64,000 nucleotides of DNA from [Actinomadura] parvosata subsp. kistnae (GCF_900323885.1 NZ_OOHJ01000033.1:62001-126000); one strand, 5' to 3'; positions 16,251 through 25,569 are shown, counted from the stretch's first letter. Program-made: numbers and translations. The notes: generated by a model from the letters alone, not told the origin.

Positions 16251-16580
16251 TCAGCAGAGACCGATGTACCAGGCGTTATCGGCGGTCTGGCGTTCCGCGA
16301 TGTACTTGTCCTCCCACGGGTCCACGCACGTGTATTGGTTGGGCCCGGAGATGTTGTCTATCTCGATGAAGATTCTGGTGTCGCCGCAGTGGTAATAGCG
16401 CAGATCCGCGCCCCACGCCTCACCGGTGAGGTAAGCGCCGCACCGTGCACCGACGGGGGCCGAAAGGACGCCGACGTCCCCTGACGTCTGCGCGGTCGCG
16501 ACCGTGGCAGGGGTGAGTGACGCGGCGAGCATTCCGCCGGCAAGAAGCAATCCACCCAAGGCGCGTCTGAAAGTAGGCAC
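16251..16580 (-). CDS. Small secreted protein, DUF6355-like
   Basis: 109 residues starting at GTG 16580, which has AAGGAG six bases upstream; the frame extends to GTG 16595 but that would put the ribosome site inside the gene. The signal peptide (LGGLLLAGGMLAASLTPATVATAQ) is followed by a mature domain with four cysteines: RCGAYLTGEAWGADLRYYHCG, IFIEIDN and YTCVDPWEDKYI. This CGxY...YHCG...CVxPxxD arrangement matches DUF6355 proteins, sometimes labelled natural-product associated. Function unknown. Confidence 0.75.
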   Translation of the reverse strand: MPTFRRALGGLLLAGGMLAASLTPATVATAQTSGDVGVLSAPVGARCGAYLTGEAWGADLRYYHCGDTRIFIEIDNISGPNQYTCVDPWEDKYIAERQTADNAWYIGLC

Positions 16581-16824
16581 AGTAATCTCCTTCACCGCAG
16601 TATCAATGGGCTCTGCTGAGCCGAAAGGCCCGAGGCCGGTCCCGCAATGGCGGGTCTTGCGCCCTCCTTTAGCGTTCGGGATTCCCTTTTCACGGCCGAC
16701 TCCGCCTCCATAAGAAGATCAGCACGCGGCCCCTTTACGCAATAGGGTGAACCGGAATGGGCGGCGCCGCCCGCACCGTCAATCACGCCGGCGCAGGGGC
16801 CACGAAGCACATGGAGGTGCAGCG

Positions 16825-17604
16825 ATGGACACATCCGCGTACTTATCAGCAGTTGTCGAGCAGACGAACATCCTCGCCGATTGGCTGCACGACAGGGACG
16901 CGACGGCCCCGGTGCCGACCTGCCCGGAGTGGACGCTGGCCGACTTGGTCGACCACGTCGGCGGCACACAGCGCATGGTGACGATGCTCGTGGGCGAGCA
17001 GCTGGCCGAGCCGAGCAAGGCGTTCGCCGCCTACGTCCCGGCTCCGACCGATTCGAGCCAGTGGCGCGCCTGGCTGACCGACGGCGCGGCCGAGGCGAGA
17101 CAGGCGTTCGCCTCGGTCACGGACGACACCCCGGTGTGGGATCCGTCGGGCGCCGCGGCGGGCGTGCCGTTCTGGTCGCGTCGCCTGTTCGGCGAGGTTT
17201 GCGTGCACCGCGCCGACGCGGCGGCGGCGCTCGGCCTGCCGTACGAGCTGGCGCCCGAGCTCGCCGTCGCGGCGCTCGAGGACTGGCTGGGCACCCTGAC
17301 GTCCCGCGGCTACTGGGAGAACCGGCCCGGCTTCGCCGACGCGATGCGCGGCAACGGCCAGACCCTGCACTTCCACGCCACCGACGCACCGGGCGAGTGG
17401 GTGGCGCGCCGGGAGCCGGACATGGTCGTGCTGGAGCACGGGCACACCAAGGCGGACGTCGCGGTACGCGGCCCGGCCACCGACCTCCTGCTCGTGATCA
17501 GCAGACGCCGCCCGCTGGACGCGACGCCCACCCTTGACGTGCAGGGAGATCGGGCCCTGTTCGTCCACTGGATCGAGCACATGGACTGGGTCACCGGCGA
17601 CTGA
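16825..17604 (+). CDS. Maleylpyruvate isomerase family mycothiol-dependent enzyme
   Basis: 259 residues. The N-terminal DinB-like metal-binding four-helix domain reads YLSAVVEQTNILADWLHDRDATAPVPTCPEWTLADLVDHVGGTQR; the His of DHVGG and a later FGEVCVHRADA supply metal ligands, and the C-terminal MDMPI_C-type domain ends ATDLLLVISRRRPLD...VHWIEHM. Such enzymes use mycothiol as cofactor, but most have no assigned substrate. ATG 16825 has GGAGG seven bases upstream. A TPR protein gene follows 21 bp later in the same direction and may be co-transcribed. Confidence 0.88.
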   Translation: MDTSAYLSAVVEQTNILADWLHDRDATAPVPTCPEWTLADLVDHVGGTQRMVTMLVGEQLAEPSKAFAAYVPAPTDSSQWRAWLTDGAAEARQAFASVTDDTPVWDPSGAAAGVPFWSRRLFGEVCVHRADAAAALGLPYELAPELAVAALEDWLGTLTSRGYWENRPGFADAMRGNGQTLHFHATDAPGEWVARREPDMVVLEHGHTKADVAVRGPATDLLLVISRRRPLDATPTLDVQGDRALFVHWIEHMDWVTGD

Positions 17605-17625
17605 CGCGGACGAGGGAGCATCGAC

Positions 17626-18336
17626 ATGAGCGGGCCGGACATGGACGGACGCCTCGAAAAAGCCAGGCTGTCCTACGAGCGGGCCGTCTTCGCCGGCGAC
17701 ATCGGCGGGCTGGCGGCGGCGGAGCAGGACCTCGACCAGGTCGAAGCCGGCCTCGCCCTGGCCCGCGGACGCATCCTGCACGCGCGCTTCCTCCACGACC
17801 GGCGCGAGGACCCGCGCGAGCTGCCCCTGTTCGAGCGGGCGACCGATCTGTACCGGACGCTCGGCGACGCGGCGGGCGAGGCGGAGTCGCTGTTCTGGCA
17901 GGGCTGCTACCACCAGGTCGTACGCGACGACCCCGGCCGCGCCGTCCCCCTGCTGCGGCAGTCGTACGACCTGGCGACGGCGGCCGGCGACCCCCATACC
18001 CGGTCGGAGGCCCTGCGGCACCTGGGAATCGCCGACCACGCGGCGGGCCGCCTGGACGCCGCCCGCGAGCGCCTGGAGACCTCGGCCCGCCTGCGCCGCG
18101 AGATCGGGCTCCTGGCCGGGGCCGCCGCCGACCAGGTGGGCCTGATCTACATCGCCACCGCCCAAGGCCGCCTGGACGACGCGCTGGCCCTGGCCGAAGA
18201 GGCGTACGCCACCGCAGAGGCGTGCGGTGCCCGCCGCATCATGCGACAGGTCGAGGAGGCCCGCGACCGGATCAGGCCGCCGGCCACGGATCACGGGACG
18301 GGCTCGGAAGGAACGGCCGTGCTCACCGAGGACTGA
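17626..18336 (+). CDS. Tetratricopeptide-repeat protein
   Basis: 236 residues made almost wholly of TPR-type helical hairpins: ALARGRILHARFLHDR, FERATDLYRTLGDAAGEAESLFWQGCYHQ, LRQSYDLATAAGDPHTRSEALRHLGIADHAAGRLDAARERLETSARLRREIG, and IYIATAQGRLDDALALAEEAYATAEACG. No catalytic or DNA-binding domain is present, so a scaffold role is likely. It follows the mycothiol-type enzyme with its own GGAG ribosome site and probably shares its transcript. Confidence 0.85.
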   Translation: MSGPDMDGRLEKARLSYERAVFAGDIGGLAAAEQDLDQVEAGLALARGRILHARFLHDRREDPRELPLFERATDLYRTLGDAAGEAESLFWQGCYHQVVRDDPGRAVPLLRQSYDLATAAGDPHTRSEALRHLGIADHAAGRLDAARERLETSARLRREIGLLAGAAADQVGLIYIATAQGRLDDALALAEEAYATAEACGARRIMRQVEEARDRIRPPATDHGTGSEGTAVLTED

Positions 18337-18395
18337 CCCGCCGCCGCCGGGCCGCGACCTGCCGCCCGCCCTGCGCGAGGAGCTGTTCGCCGCGT

Positions 18396-18788
18396 TCAGA
18401 CGCACGTCCAGCGATACATCCCGCGGCCGAGCCGCACCGCCTCGCGGGCCAGGTCCCGCAAGGCGGTGATGCGCTCCACCTCGTACGGGTGCAGCAGCTC
18501 GTCCTCGGCGTACTCGCGCACCCGCTCGTCCGGCACGGCGGCGAGCGCGGCGACCGTCTCCGGCATCACCCGGTCCACGCCCGACACCTCACCGTCGTCC
18601 GCGACCTCCACGCTGTCGGGGAACTCGCCGACGTCGCGCCCGGTGAGCCCGGCCACCAGGCCGCCGGGCTCGTCGATCCATCCCTTGCAGTCGACGTAGG
18701 GCACCTTCGCGCCCGCGGGCCCGCCGGACATGACCCGCCCGGCCGCCTCATCCGACTCCGCCGTGAAATAGTCGACCAAGACCCCCAT
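18396..18788 (-). CDS. Hypothetical protein, 130 residues
   Basis: Begins MGVLVDYFTAESDEAAGRVMSGGPAG and ends ITALRDLAREAVRLGRGMYRWTCV. It is acidic, soluble and without signal peptide or membrane segment. The N-terminal pattern MG(V/I)xxDYF is common among short actinobacterial proteins of unknown function. It lies between a TPR gene and a methyltransferase gene, 56 bp from the latter, and could be co-transcribed with it. I do not recognise a function. Confidence 0.7.
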   Translation of the reverse strand: MGVLVDYFTAESDEAAGRVMSGGPAGAKVPYVDCKGWIDEPGGLVAGLTGRDVGEFPDSVEVADDGEVSGVDRVMPETVAALAAVPDERVREYAEDELLHPYEVERITALRDLAREAVRLGRGMYRWTCV

Positions 18789-18844
18789 GGCCGAACACCT
18801 TATCGAGACGATCCCCGTGCCCGGCGGTGCGCCGCCGTCCGCGA

Positions 18845-19657
18845 TCAACCGGCCCGCTGGGCGACGCACAGGACGCTCAGGTAGCGGCGGACCACCCGGT
18901 CGCCCATGCGCGTGCGGACGCGTTCGGCGACGGCGTCGAGCAGGGCCTCGCGCACGCCGGGGTCGAGGGCGCGGTACAGCGACGTCGTGCCGAGGAGGTC
19001 GGCCAAGCCGGCCCCGTCGAGCCGCTGGACGGTCGGGTAGCGGCGCACGAGCGGCGGGCCGAACAGGTCGCCGGGCGCGTCCCAGCCCTGGGCGGTGGTG
19101 CGGACGTCGTCCTCCAGCGGCGGGTGGCCCCAGCCGGGGTTGCCGGGGCTGAAGCGCTCGTGGAGGTCGGCGGTCTCGGCGTACATCTCGGGCTCGCCGG
19201 GCCGGCGGACGACGACGTGGCTGAGCAGCGCCATCCAGCCGCCGGGGCGGAGGACGGCGTGCGCCCGCCGCCAGCCGATCTCCGGGTCGACCCAGTGCCA
19301 TGAGGACGCCGCCAGGAGAAGGTCGAAGCGCCGGCCGTGGTCGTCCCACTCCTCGAACGTGGACCTTTCGATGGTGACGTCGCCGGAGAGCCGCCGGGAC
19401 GCGAGAGCGGCCAGCTTCTCGCCCGGCTCGATCGCGGTCACCGAGCAGCCGAGCGCCGCCAGTGAGCGGGTCGCCTGGCCGGTGCCGCAGCCCACCTCCA
19501 GCACTGGCGACCTCTCCCCCACCCCGGTGATGGCGGCGAGGTCGGCGAACAGCGCGTCGGGGTATCCGGGGCGGGCCCGGTCATAAAGGTCGGGCACCTC
19601 GTTGAACACCCGGCCGAGGTCACGTTGGGCGGGGCGCGTCTTCGGGTCATCTGCCAC
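18845..19657 (-). CDS. Class I SAM-dependent methyltransferase
   Basis: About 270 residues. Motif I is VLEVGCGTGQATRSLAALG, followed by VTAIEPGEKLAALA and the post-motif LLLAASSWHWVDPEIGWRRAHAVLRPGGWMAL, the pattern of the Methyltransf_11/UbiE-like group. The C-terminal part (YPTVQRLDGAGLADLLGTTSLYRALDP) matches actinobacterial small-molecule methyltransferases of unknown substrate. The frame opens to 19729, but GTG 19657 (VVADDPKTRPAQRDLGRVFNEV) fits homologue starts and avoids overlap with the divergent small ORF at 19722. Confidence 0.85.
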   Translation of the reverse strand: MADDPKTRPAQRDLGRVFNEVPDLYDRARPGYPDALFADLAAITGVGERSPVLEVGCGTGQATRSLAALGCSVTAIEPGEKLAALASRRLSGDVTIERSTFEEWDDHGRRFDLLLAASSWHWVDPEIGWRRAHAVLRPGGWMALLSHVVVRRPGEPEMYAETADLHERFSPGNPGWGHPPLEDDVRTTAQGWDAPGDLFGPPLVRRYPTVQRLDGAGLADLLGTTSLYRALDPGVREALLDAVAERVRTRMGDRVVRRYLSVLCVAQRAG

Positions 19658-19721
19658 AACCGACCACGCTACGGTGTGCGGCGCCGTAAAACGTCGGTCG
19701 TCCTGGATATCTTCACTCACC

Positions 19722-19865
19722 ATGAGCACCCCCTACGCGTGGTCGGCCATCTTCCCGGAGCGGGGGCGGGCCCCCGAAGGTGCGGCGCCGTCGCCGACCG
19801 ACACCTACGCGCTGCGCCCGCCGGCCGCCGAGGCGGACGTCCGCCGTCGGCTCGCAAGCCACTGA
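19722..19865 (+). CDS. Possible 47-residue protein, N-terminal fragment of unknown family
   Basis: A short frame MSTPYAWSAIFPERGRAPEGAAPSPTDTYALRPPAAEADVRRRLASH, divergent from the methyltransferase gene. The sequence looks like a proline-rich N-terminus cut off before any domain; it may be a remnant of a longer gene. Only codon usage and position support it. Confidence 0.25.
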   Translation: MSTPYAWSAIFPERGRAPEGAAPSPTDTYALRPPAAEADVRRRLASH

Positions 19866-19939
19866 CCGTGCCGACCCTTTTGCGGCGCTGATGGTGTCCA
19901 TCTCCATGAGACAGCGACAAGCGAGCACCAGGAGCCGAC

Positions 19940-20746
19940 ATGCGTGCGACACCAGCAGCCACAGGCCTCGATCCGGACGGGCGCGGCGGGGGTGCCGCCC
20001 TGCGCCGGTTGCACGTGGCGGGCGCGCCGCTGGTGGTGCCGAACGCGTGGGACGCCGCCTCGGCCCGGATGATCGAGGCGGCCGGCTTTCCCGCCGTGGC
20101 GACGAGCAGCGCGGCCATGGCCGCCGTGCTCGGTCATGACGACGGGGAGCGGGCGCCGGTCGGTGAGGTGCTGGCCGCCGCCGCGCGGATCGTGCGGGCG
20201 GTGCGCGTGCCGGTGACGGTCGACTTCGAGCGCGGGTACGGGCTCGCGCCGGCCGAGCTGGTCGAGCGGTTCGCCGCTACCGGGGCCGCCGGGTTGAATC
20301 TGGAGGATTCCCACCCGGCGAGCGGCGACATGATCGACATCACCGAGCAGGCGGACTTCCTGTCCGCGGTCCGCGAGGCGGCGGTCGCGCAGGGCGCGGA
20401 CCTGGTGATCAACGCCCGTACCGACCTGTTCCTGCGCCGGCCCGGGCCCGCGCGGGAGCAGGTCGCGGGCACGCTCGCCCGCGGCGCCCGCTACCTGGAG
20501 GCCGGCGCCGACTGCGTCTACCCGATCGGGGCCGCGGACCCGGAGGTGATCCGTGCCCTGGCCGAGGGCCTGCCGGGGCCGGTCAACGTCGCGTACGGGA
20601 ACGGCGGGTTGTCGCTGGCCCGGCTCGCGGAGCTCGGCGTGGCGCGGGTGAGCTTCGGACCGGCGCTGCAGCGGCACCTGTACGACACGTTCGGGTCGGT
20701 GATGCTCCCGGCCGTCGCCTCGGACCGGAACCCCTTCGCGCGCTAG
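19940..20746 (+). CDS. Isocitrate lyase/phosphoenolpyruvate mutase family protein
   Basis: 268 residues, a full TIM barrel of the ICL/PEPM superfamily. PLVVPNAWDAASARMIEAAGFPAVATSS is the family start, VPVTVDFERGYG holds the Mg-binding Asp, GLNLEDSHP the catalytic-loop region, and VINARTDLFLR the next strand. Members cleave or form C-C or P-C bonds in 2-oxo acids; this unspecialised group has no assigned substrate. The start ATG 19940 has AGGAG upstream. It appears to be a single-gene unit. Confidence 0.88.
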   Translation: MRATPAATGLDPDGRGGGAALRRLHVAGAPLVVPNAWDAASARMIEAAGFPAVATSSAAMAAVLGHDDGERAPVGEVLAAAARIVRAVRVPVTVDFERGYGLAPAELVERFAATGAAGLNLEDSHPASGDMIDITEQADFLSAVREAAVAQGADLVINARTDLFLRRPGPAREQVAGTLARGARYLEAGADCVYPIGAADPEVIRALAEGLPGPVNVAYGNGGLSLARLAELGVARVSFGPALQRHLYDTFGSVMLPAVASDRNPFAR

Positions 20747-20820
20747 CGCCACGCCTCCATGCAACCCGCGCCGGGGCCGGCGGCATCTCCTCTGTGTGAA
20801 GTCATCGATCGGGGAGTCCC

Positions 20821-21330
20821 ATGAGCGTGGATGAGGAGTACACCGCCTATGTGCGTGGCCGGTTGTCGTGGTTGCGGAAGATCGCCTACTCGTTGTGCCA
20901 GGACTGGCACCGCGCGGACGACCTGGTCCAGACGGCGATCACCCGGCTCTACGTCAAGTGGCGCAAGGCGCGGGCGGCCGACGACCTCGACGCCTACGTG
21001 CGGGTGATGCTGGTCCGGGTCTTCCTCGCCGAGCAGCGCAGAGGCTGGTTCTCGCGGGTACGGCTCACTCCCGCGATGGCGCACGAGCCGTTCGAGGGCG
21101 GCGACCGGGACACGGCCATGGACCTGCGCCGCGCCCTGGCCGCCGTCCCTCCACGCCAGCGCGCCACCCTCGTGCTGCGCTTCCACTGCGATCTGAGCGT
21201 GGAGCAGACCGCCCACGCGCTGGGCTGCTCCACCGGGACCGTCAAGAGCCAGACCGCCCGCGGCCTCGCCACGTTGCGCGCGATGCTCGGCGAGCCGGAA
21301 TCCCGTCTGGCACGTGCGGAGGAATGCTGA
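20821..21330 (+). CDS. SigE-family ECF RNA polymerase sigma factor
   Basis: 169 residues. Region 2 is WLRKIAYSLCQDWHRADDLVQTAITRLYVKW; region 4 is ALAAVPPRQRATLVLRFHCDLSVEQTAHALGCSTGTVKSQTARGLATLR. This is the actinobacterial SigE-family type (SCO-like, about 170 residues). ATG 20821 has GGGGAG upstream. Its stop overlaps the start of the next gene (TGATG), whose membrane protein is probably its partner or first target. Confidence 0.92.
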   Translation: MSVDEEYTAYVRGRLSWLRKIAYSLCQDWHRADDLVQTAITRLYVKWRKARAADDLDAYVRVMLVRVFLAEQRRGWFSRVRLTPAMAHEPFEGGDRDTAMDLRRALAAVPPRQRATLVLRFHCDLSVEQTAHALGCSTGTVKSQTARGLATLRAMLGEPESRLARAEEC

Positions 21331-21995
21331 TGGACGTCAAGCAGGTGTTCGACACGCTGACGAGCGAGGAACAGCCGCCTTCCACGGTGGACGTGGGGCG
21401 GGCCGTCGCGGCGGGGCGCGCCGTCCGGGGACGCCGCCGTGCGGCGGTCGCGGGGGTCGCGGCGGCGGTGACGGCCGCGGCCGTCCTCTCGGCCTGGGCG
21501 GCTCAGCCGTGGCAACGGGGCGATCTCGCCGCCGCCGTGCCCGCCACGGCCTCCGCGTCCCCGGCCCCGACGCCGCGGCCGGTCTACAAGGGGTTCGCGG
21601 AGCTGAAGAGGCGGTATCCCCCCAAGGGAAGGATCGCCTCCGTCCCGCCGCTGGTCATGTGGGTGAGCGACGCGCCCCGCAAGGGTGAGCTCTTCCTGTG
21701 CGAGAGCGGGCCGAACGGCAGCTCCTGCTCCGGCTTCCCGCCGCTGGCCGCCCGCGAGTACGGCCGCACGCAGGGCAAGCTGCGCGGCAGGGACGTCTGG
21801 TTCGGCGTGGCCAAGGACGCCGTGCACGGGGTGACCGCGGTGACCAGGGACGGCAGGAAGCTGCCCGGGACCCTCACCCGGCGGGTCGCAGCGGGGCTCG
21901 GCTTGTGGGCCGTGGAGTATCCGCGCGGAGCCGACGTGCGCCGACTCGTCTTCACCGGCGCGAACGGGGAGACCCTGCAGCGGATCTCCTCCTGA
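21330..21995 (+). CDS. Membrane-anchored protein coupled to the SigE-type sigma factor
   Basis: 221 residues: a cytoplasmic N-terminus of about 45 residues (MDVKQVFDTLTSEEQPPSTVDVGRAVAAGR), one membrane helix (AAVAGVAAAVTAAAVLSAWAA), and an extracellular domain with a CESGPNGSSC loop. Position and topology match proteins encoded beside SigE-family sigma factors, often treated as anti-sigma-like, but I see no zinc-binding anti-sigma motif. The ATG overlaps the sigma stop by one base, so translation is coupled. Confidence 0.8.
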   Translation: MDVKQVFDTLTSEEQPPSTVDVGRAVAAGRAVRGRRRAAVAGVAAAVTAAAVLSAWAAQPWQRGDLAAAVPATASASPAPTPRPVYKGFAELKRRYPPKGRIASVPPLVMWVSDAPRKGELFLCESGPNGSSCSGFPPLAAREYGRTQGKLRGRDVWFGVAKDAVHGVTAVTRDGRKLPGTLTRRVAAGLGLWAVEYPRGADVRRLVFTGANGETLQRISS

Positions 21996-22008
21996 GGACG
22001 AGCGGGCC

Positions 22009-23283
22009 CTAGGCGGGCGTGTGCGGGGCCTCGTCGCCGGCGGGCGCGTCGTCCGCGGCTTCAGGGGGTTCGCCGGTGAAGTGGCGCAGCTCCCGGCTGA
22101 GGACGGCCGCGGCGGCGGTCAGGCCGAGCAGCGCGCCCAGCACGACGAGTGCCCCGGCGCCGCCCAGCGCCGCGGCCAGCGCGCCGCCGATGACGGGCCC
22201 GAGGGGCTTGAGCGCCATCCCGCCCATGCTCAGAACGGCGCCCATCCGGCCGAGCATGGCCTCCGGCACCATGCGGGCGATCACCACGTTCATCACGACG
22301 TTCAGGGAGGGCGTCGACAACGTGATGAACACCAGCGGGATCATCGGCCACCACGCGCCCCAGGGCAGCGCGGTGGCCGCCAGCGCGGCGCCGAAGACGG
22401 CCACGACAGCCGGCAGCAGCTTGCCGGGCGGCAGGAGCCGGCTGACGCGGCCCGACAGCAGCGCGCCGGCCAGCCCGCCGATGCCGAGGCCGGCCAGGAC
22501 CGCGCCGGTGACGCGCGCGTCGCCGCCGCGCTCGCCGACGAGCACGATGAGCGGGATGAGGAACGCTCCGCCCAGCAGGTTGAGCACCATCACGGCCGCG
22601 GTGACCTCGCGCAGGCCGCGCCGGCGCCACAACCAGGCGACGGCTTCGGCCGCCTCCTTGCGCATGCTCCGCCGTTCCGCTTCCCGGGGGGAGGCCGCCG
22701 GGCGGCGCGGCACCTTCGCGAAGGCGTAGAGGAGGGTGGCGGCGAGGAAGGTGAGGGTGTCGACGACGAAGGGCACCGCCCGCCCGAGGCCGTAGAGCAG
22801 GCCGCCGAGCGGCGGGCCGATCAGCCCGGCCGCGTGGGTGCGGGCCTCCTCCTGCGCGTAGGCGGCGTGCAGCTGACCTGGAGGGACGATGCCGCGGATC
22901 GCCGTTTCCTGGACGGGGCCGATGAACGCGGCGCACAGCCCGTCCAGGACGGCCAGCGTGACGAAGTGCCAGAGCCGCACCTGACCGGTGACGATCAGCG
23001 CCGTCAGCAGCGCGGAGGCGAGCGCCTGGAGACCTTGAGCCGCCAGGAGCGTGCGGCGGCGGTCCCACCGGTCCACCCACACGCCGGCCGGCATCTGGAC
23101 GGCGACGAAGGCGACCGTGCGGGCGCCGGCCACGATGCCCGCCGCCCCGGGTGAGCCGGTGAGCGCCAGCACCAGCAGCGGCATGGCGAGCCTGGTCAGC
23201 TCCGACCCGAGCTGGGAGATCGCGCTGCCGGCCCACAGCAGCTGGAAGCGCGCGTTCCTGCGCAGCGGGACGTGGTCGGTCAC
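22009..23283 (-). CDS. MFS transporter (MFS_3, enterobactin-exporter-like)
   Basis: 424 residues with about 12 membrane helices. FQLLWAGSAISQLGSELTRLAMPLLVLALTGSPGAAG and GVWVDRWDRRRTLLAAQ (motif A-like loop) are typical of the MFS_3 efflux group that includes siderophore and macrolide exporters. The substrate is unknown. It ends close to the convergent SigE membrane partner and starts 118 bp downstream of the P450 gene's stop, so it may belong to the same transcription unit as the P450. Confidence 0.88.
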   Translation of the reverse strand: MTDHVPLRRNARFQLLWAGSAISQLGSELTRLAMPLLVLALTGSPGAAGIVAGARTVAFVAVQMPAGVWVDRWDRRRTLLAAQGLQALASALLTALIVTGQVRLWHFVTLAVLDGLCAAFIGPVQETAIRGIVPPGQLHAAYAQEEARTHAAGLIGPPLGGLLYGLGRAVPFVVDTLTFLAATLLYAFAKVPRRPAASPREAERRSMRKEAAEAVAWLWRRRGLREVTAAVMVLNLLGGAFLIPLIVLVGERGGDARVTGAVLAGLGIGGLAGALLSGRVSRLLPPGKLLPAVVAVFGAALAATALPWGAWWPMIPLVFITLSTPSLNVVMNVVIARMVPEAMLGRMGAVLSMGGMALKPLGPVIGGALAAALGGAGALVVLGALLGLTAAAAVLSRELRHFTGEPPEAADDAPAGDEAPHTPA

Positions 23284-23401
23284 GGAACGTCTTCCTCGCG
23301 TGCCGGGGGCACGCTCGATTCAGGCAGGGACGGGCGGGACTCGGAGAAGATACCCGCCCGGGATGCCTCTGTCCATCGAAAGGGCGCGCGCTACCCTCGC
23401 C

Positions 23402-24625
23402 TCACCAGGTGACCGGCAGCTCGTGCAGCCCGTAGATGACGGCGTCGGTCTTGAACGGCAGGTCCTCGGCCGGCCCGGCGAGCCGCAGCGTGGGGATCCG
23501 GCGGAACAACGTGTCGAAGACGATCTGCAGCTCCATCCTGGCCAGGTTCTGGCCGAGGCACTGGTGCGGGCCGAAGCCGAAGGCGAGATGGTGGCGGGCG
23601 CCGCGCTCGACGTCCAGCTCGGCCGGGTCCTCGAACACCGCCGGGTCCCAGTCGGCCGACAGGGTGGAGACGATGACGCCGTCGCCGGCCTTGATGCTCG
23701 CCCCGCCGCACTCCACGTCCTCGACGGCCACCCGGTTGGTGACCCCATCGGCGATGGTGAAGTAGCGCAGCAGCTCCTCCACGGCCATGGGCGTCCTGGT
23801 CGGGTCGGCTGTGATCAGGGCCAGCTGGTCCGGGTGGGTGAGCAGCCCGGCCACGCCGAGGGAGATCATGTTCGCGGTGGTCTCGTGCCCGGCGGTCAGC
23901 AGCAGGAACGCCAGGCTCAGCAGGGCGCCGTGGTCGAGGGCGCCCTCCTGGCGCTGCCGGGCGATCTGCCGGCTGAGCAGGTCGTCCCCGGGCTCCGACT
24001 CCTTGCGGGTGACCAGGTCGTCGAGGTAGGCGCGCAGCTCGGTCATGCCTCGCCGGCGCTCCTCGAGCGAGGTGCGGCTCACCATCATGGCGGTGCGGCT
24101 CTGGAAGAAGTCGTGGTCGGCGTAGGGGACGCCGAGCAGCTCGCAGATCACCAGGGACGGCACCGGCAGGGACAGCGCCCGCACCAGGTCGACCGGCCGC
24201 TCGTCGGCGGCGAGCAGGGCGTCGATGAAGTGGTCGACGATGGCCTGCACGCGCGGGCGCAGCGCGGCCAGCCGCTTCACGGTGAACTCGCCGATCACCG
24301 GCCGGCGGGCCCCGGCGTGTTCGGCGCCGTCCATGCCGAGCATCAGCGGCGGCTGGCTGCGGAACTGCCGCAGCGTCGCCTCGTCCACGCTGTAGAGCGG
24401 GAAGCCGTCGTGGCGCCGGTCGGAGGAGAAGCGGGGGTCGGCGAGCACGGCCCGGGCCTCCTCGTGCCGCGCCACCCACCAGGCCTCGCCGCCGCTGGCC
24501 AGTCGGACCTTGCTGACCGGCGCCCGCTCGCGCAGGGGCTCGTACGCGGCGGGCGGGGCGAACGGGCAGTCCCGCTCGACCGGCAGCCGCAGGTCGGCGA
24601 GCTCTTCAGTGGTGTGGTTCGTCAT
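23402..24625 (-). CDS. Cytochrome P450
   Basis: 407 residues with the full set of P450 motifs: I-helix LLTAGHETTANM, K-helix ExxR in EELLRYF, and the heme loop FGFGPHQCLGQNLARMEL with its Cys thiolate. The style is that of actinobacterial CYP107/CYP105-type enzymes, which hydroxylate secondary metabolites or xenobiotics; the substrate cannot be told. No ferredoxin gene is adjacent. ATG 24625 (MTNHTTEELADLRLP) has GAAAGG upstream. It lies 38 bp after the ECF41 sigma factor gene and may be transcribed with it. Confidence 0.92.
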   Translation of the reverse strand: MTNHTTEELADLRLPVERDCPFAPPAAYEPLRERAPVSKVRLASGGEAWWVARHEEARAVLADPRFSSDRRHDGFPLYSVDEATLRQFRSQPPLMLGMDGAEHAGARRPVIGEFTVKRLAALRPRVQAIVDHFIDALLAADERPVDLVRALSLPVPSLVICELLGVPYADHDFFQSRTAMMVSRTSLEERRRGMTELRAYLDDLVTRKESEPGDDLLSRQIARQRQEGALDHGALLSLAFLLLTAGHETTANMISLGVAGLLTHPDQLALITADPTRTPMAVEELLRYFTIADGVTNRVAVEDVECGGASIKAGDGVIVSTLSADWDPAVFEDPAELDVERGARHHLAFGFGPHQCLGQNLARMELQIVFDTLFRRIPTLRLAGPAEDLPFKTDAVIYGLHELPVTW

Positions 24626-24663
24626 GGATGACCTTTCTGTCGGGAAGGAAACTGGTTGGCGGG

Positions 24664-25569
24664 TCACCGCAGGGTGAGCGGGGTCTCGGAGGTGATGCGG
24701 GTGAGCTTGCGCGGGTTGCGGACGTAGTAGAGGCCGGTGATGCGGGCGTCCTCGACGCGGACCGCGATGACCCCGTCGAGCTCGCCGTCCACCCGCAGGA
24801 GGAGCGCCGGGTTGCCGTTGACCGTGGTGGGCTCGCTGGTGAGCGCGATCCTGGCCCTGCCGAGGCCGCCGACGATCAGGTGGGCGACCTTGCCTGCGCC
24901 GACGACCGGGTGCGTGGCGGCCTGCTTGACGCCGCCGCCGTCGCTCATCAGGACGACCTCGGGCGCGAGCACGTCCAGCAGGCCCTGGAGGTCCCGGGTT
25001 TCGAGCGCCCGCCGGAACGACTCCACGACCGCCCGCACCTGGCCCGGGGAGACCGCCTCGCGCGGCCGGCGGGCGTCGACGTGCCGGCGGGCCCGGTGCG
25101 CGATCTGCCGCACGGTCGCCGGGGTCTTGCCGACGGCGGCGGCGATCTCGTCGTAGCCGACGCCGAACACCTCGCGCAGCACGAACACGGCCCGCTCGGT
25201 CGGCGCCAGCGTCTCCAGCACCAGCATCAGCGCCATCGACACGCTCTCGGCGAGCTCGGCGTCCTCAGCCACGTCGGGCGCGGTGAGCAGCGGCTCCGGC
25301 AGCCACGGGCCGACGTAGTCCTCCTTGCGGCGCTTCATCGTGCGCAGCCGGTCGAGGGCCCGCCGGGTGGTGATCCGGACGAGGTAAGCGCGCTGGTCCT
25401 GCACCTGGTCGAGGTCCACCTTCGTCCACCGCAGCCACGTCTCCTGGAGGGCGTCCTCGGCGTCGGCGGCCGAGCCGAGCATCTCGTAGGCGACGGTGAA
25501 CAGCAGGTTGCGGTGGCGGAGGAACGCCTCGGTCGCCGGGTCCGTCGTCGCTGCGCTGCGCTCGTTCAT
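24664..25569 (-). CDS. ECF41 (SigJ-like) RNA polymerase sigma factor with C-terminal SnoaL-like domain
   Basis: 301 residues. Region 2 is LLFTVAYEMLGSAADAEDALQETWLRW, region 4 is LAPTERAVFVLREVFGVGYDEIAAAVGKTPATVRQIAHRARRHV, then a SnoaL/NTF2-like domain with VLMSDGGGVKQAATHPVVG and the ECF41 C-terminal YYVRNPRKLTRI. ECF41 factors have no separate anti-sigma; the C-terminal domain controls activity. ATG 25569 (MNERSAATTD) chosen over the open frame to 25665, which would cross the promoter. ECF41-type promoters point both ways upstream, so it probably regulates itself and the divergent oxidoreductase. Confidence 0.92.
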   Translation of the reverse strand: MNERSAATTDPATEAFLRHRNLLFTVAYEMLGSAADAEDALQETWLRWTKVDLDQVQDQRAYLVRITTRRALDRLRTMKRRKEDYVGPWLPEPLLTAPDVAEDAELAESVSMALMLVLETLAPTERAVFVLREVFGVGYDEIAAAVGKTPATVRQIAHRARRHVDARRPREAVSPGQVRAVVESFRRALETRDLQGLLDVLAPEVVLMSDGGGVKQAATHPVVGAGKVAHLIVGGLGRARIALTSEPTTVNGNPALLLRVDGELDGVIAVRVEDARITGLYYVRNPRKLTRITSETPLTLR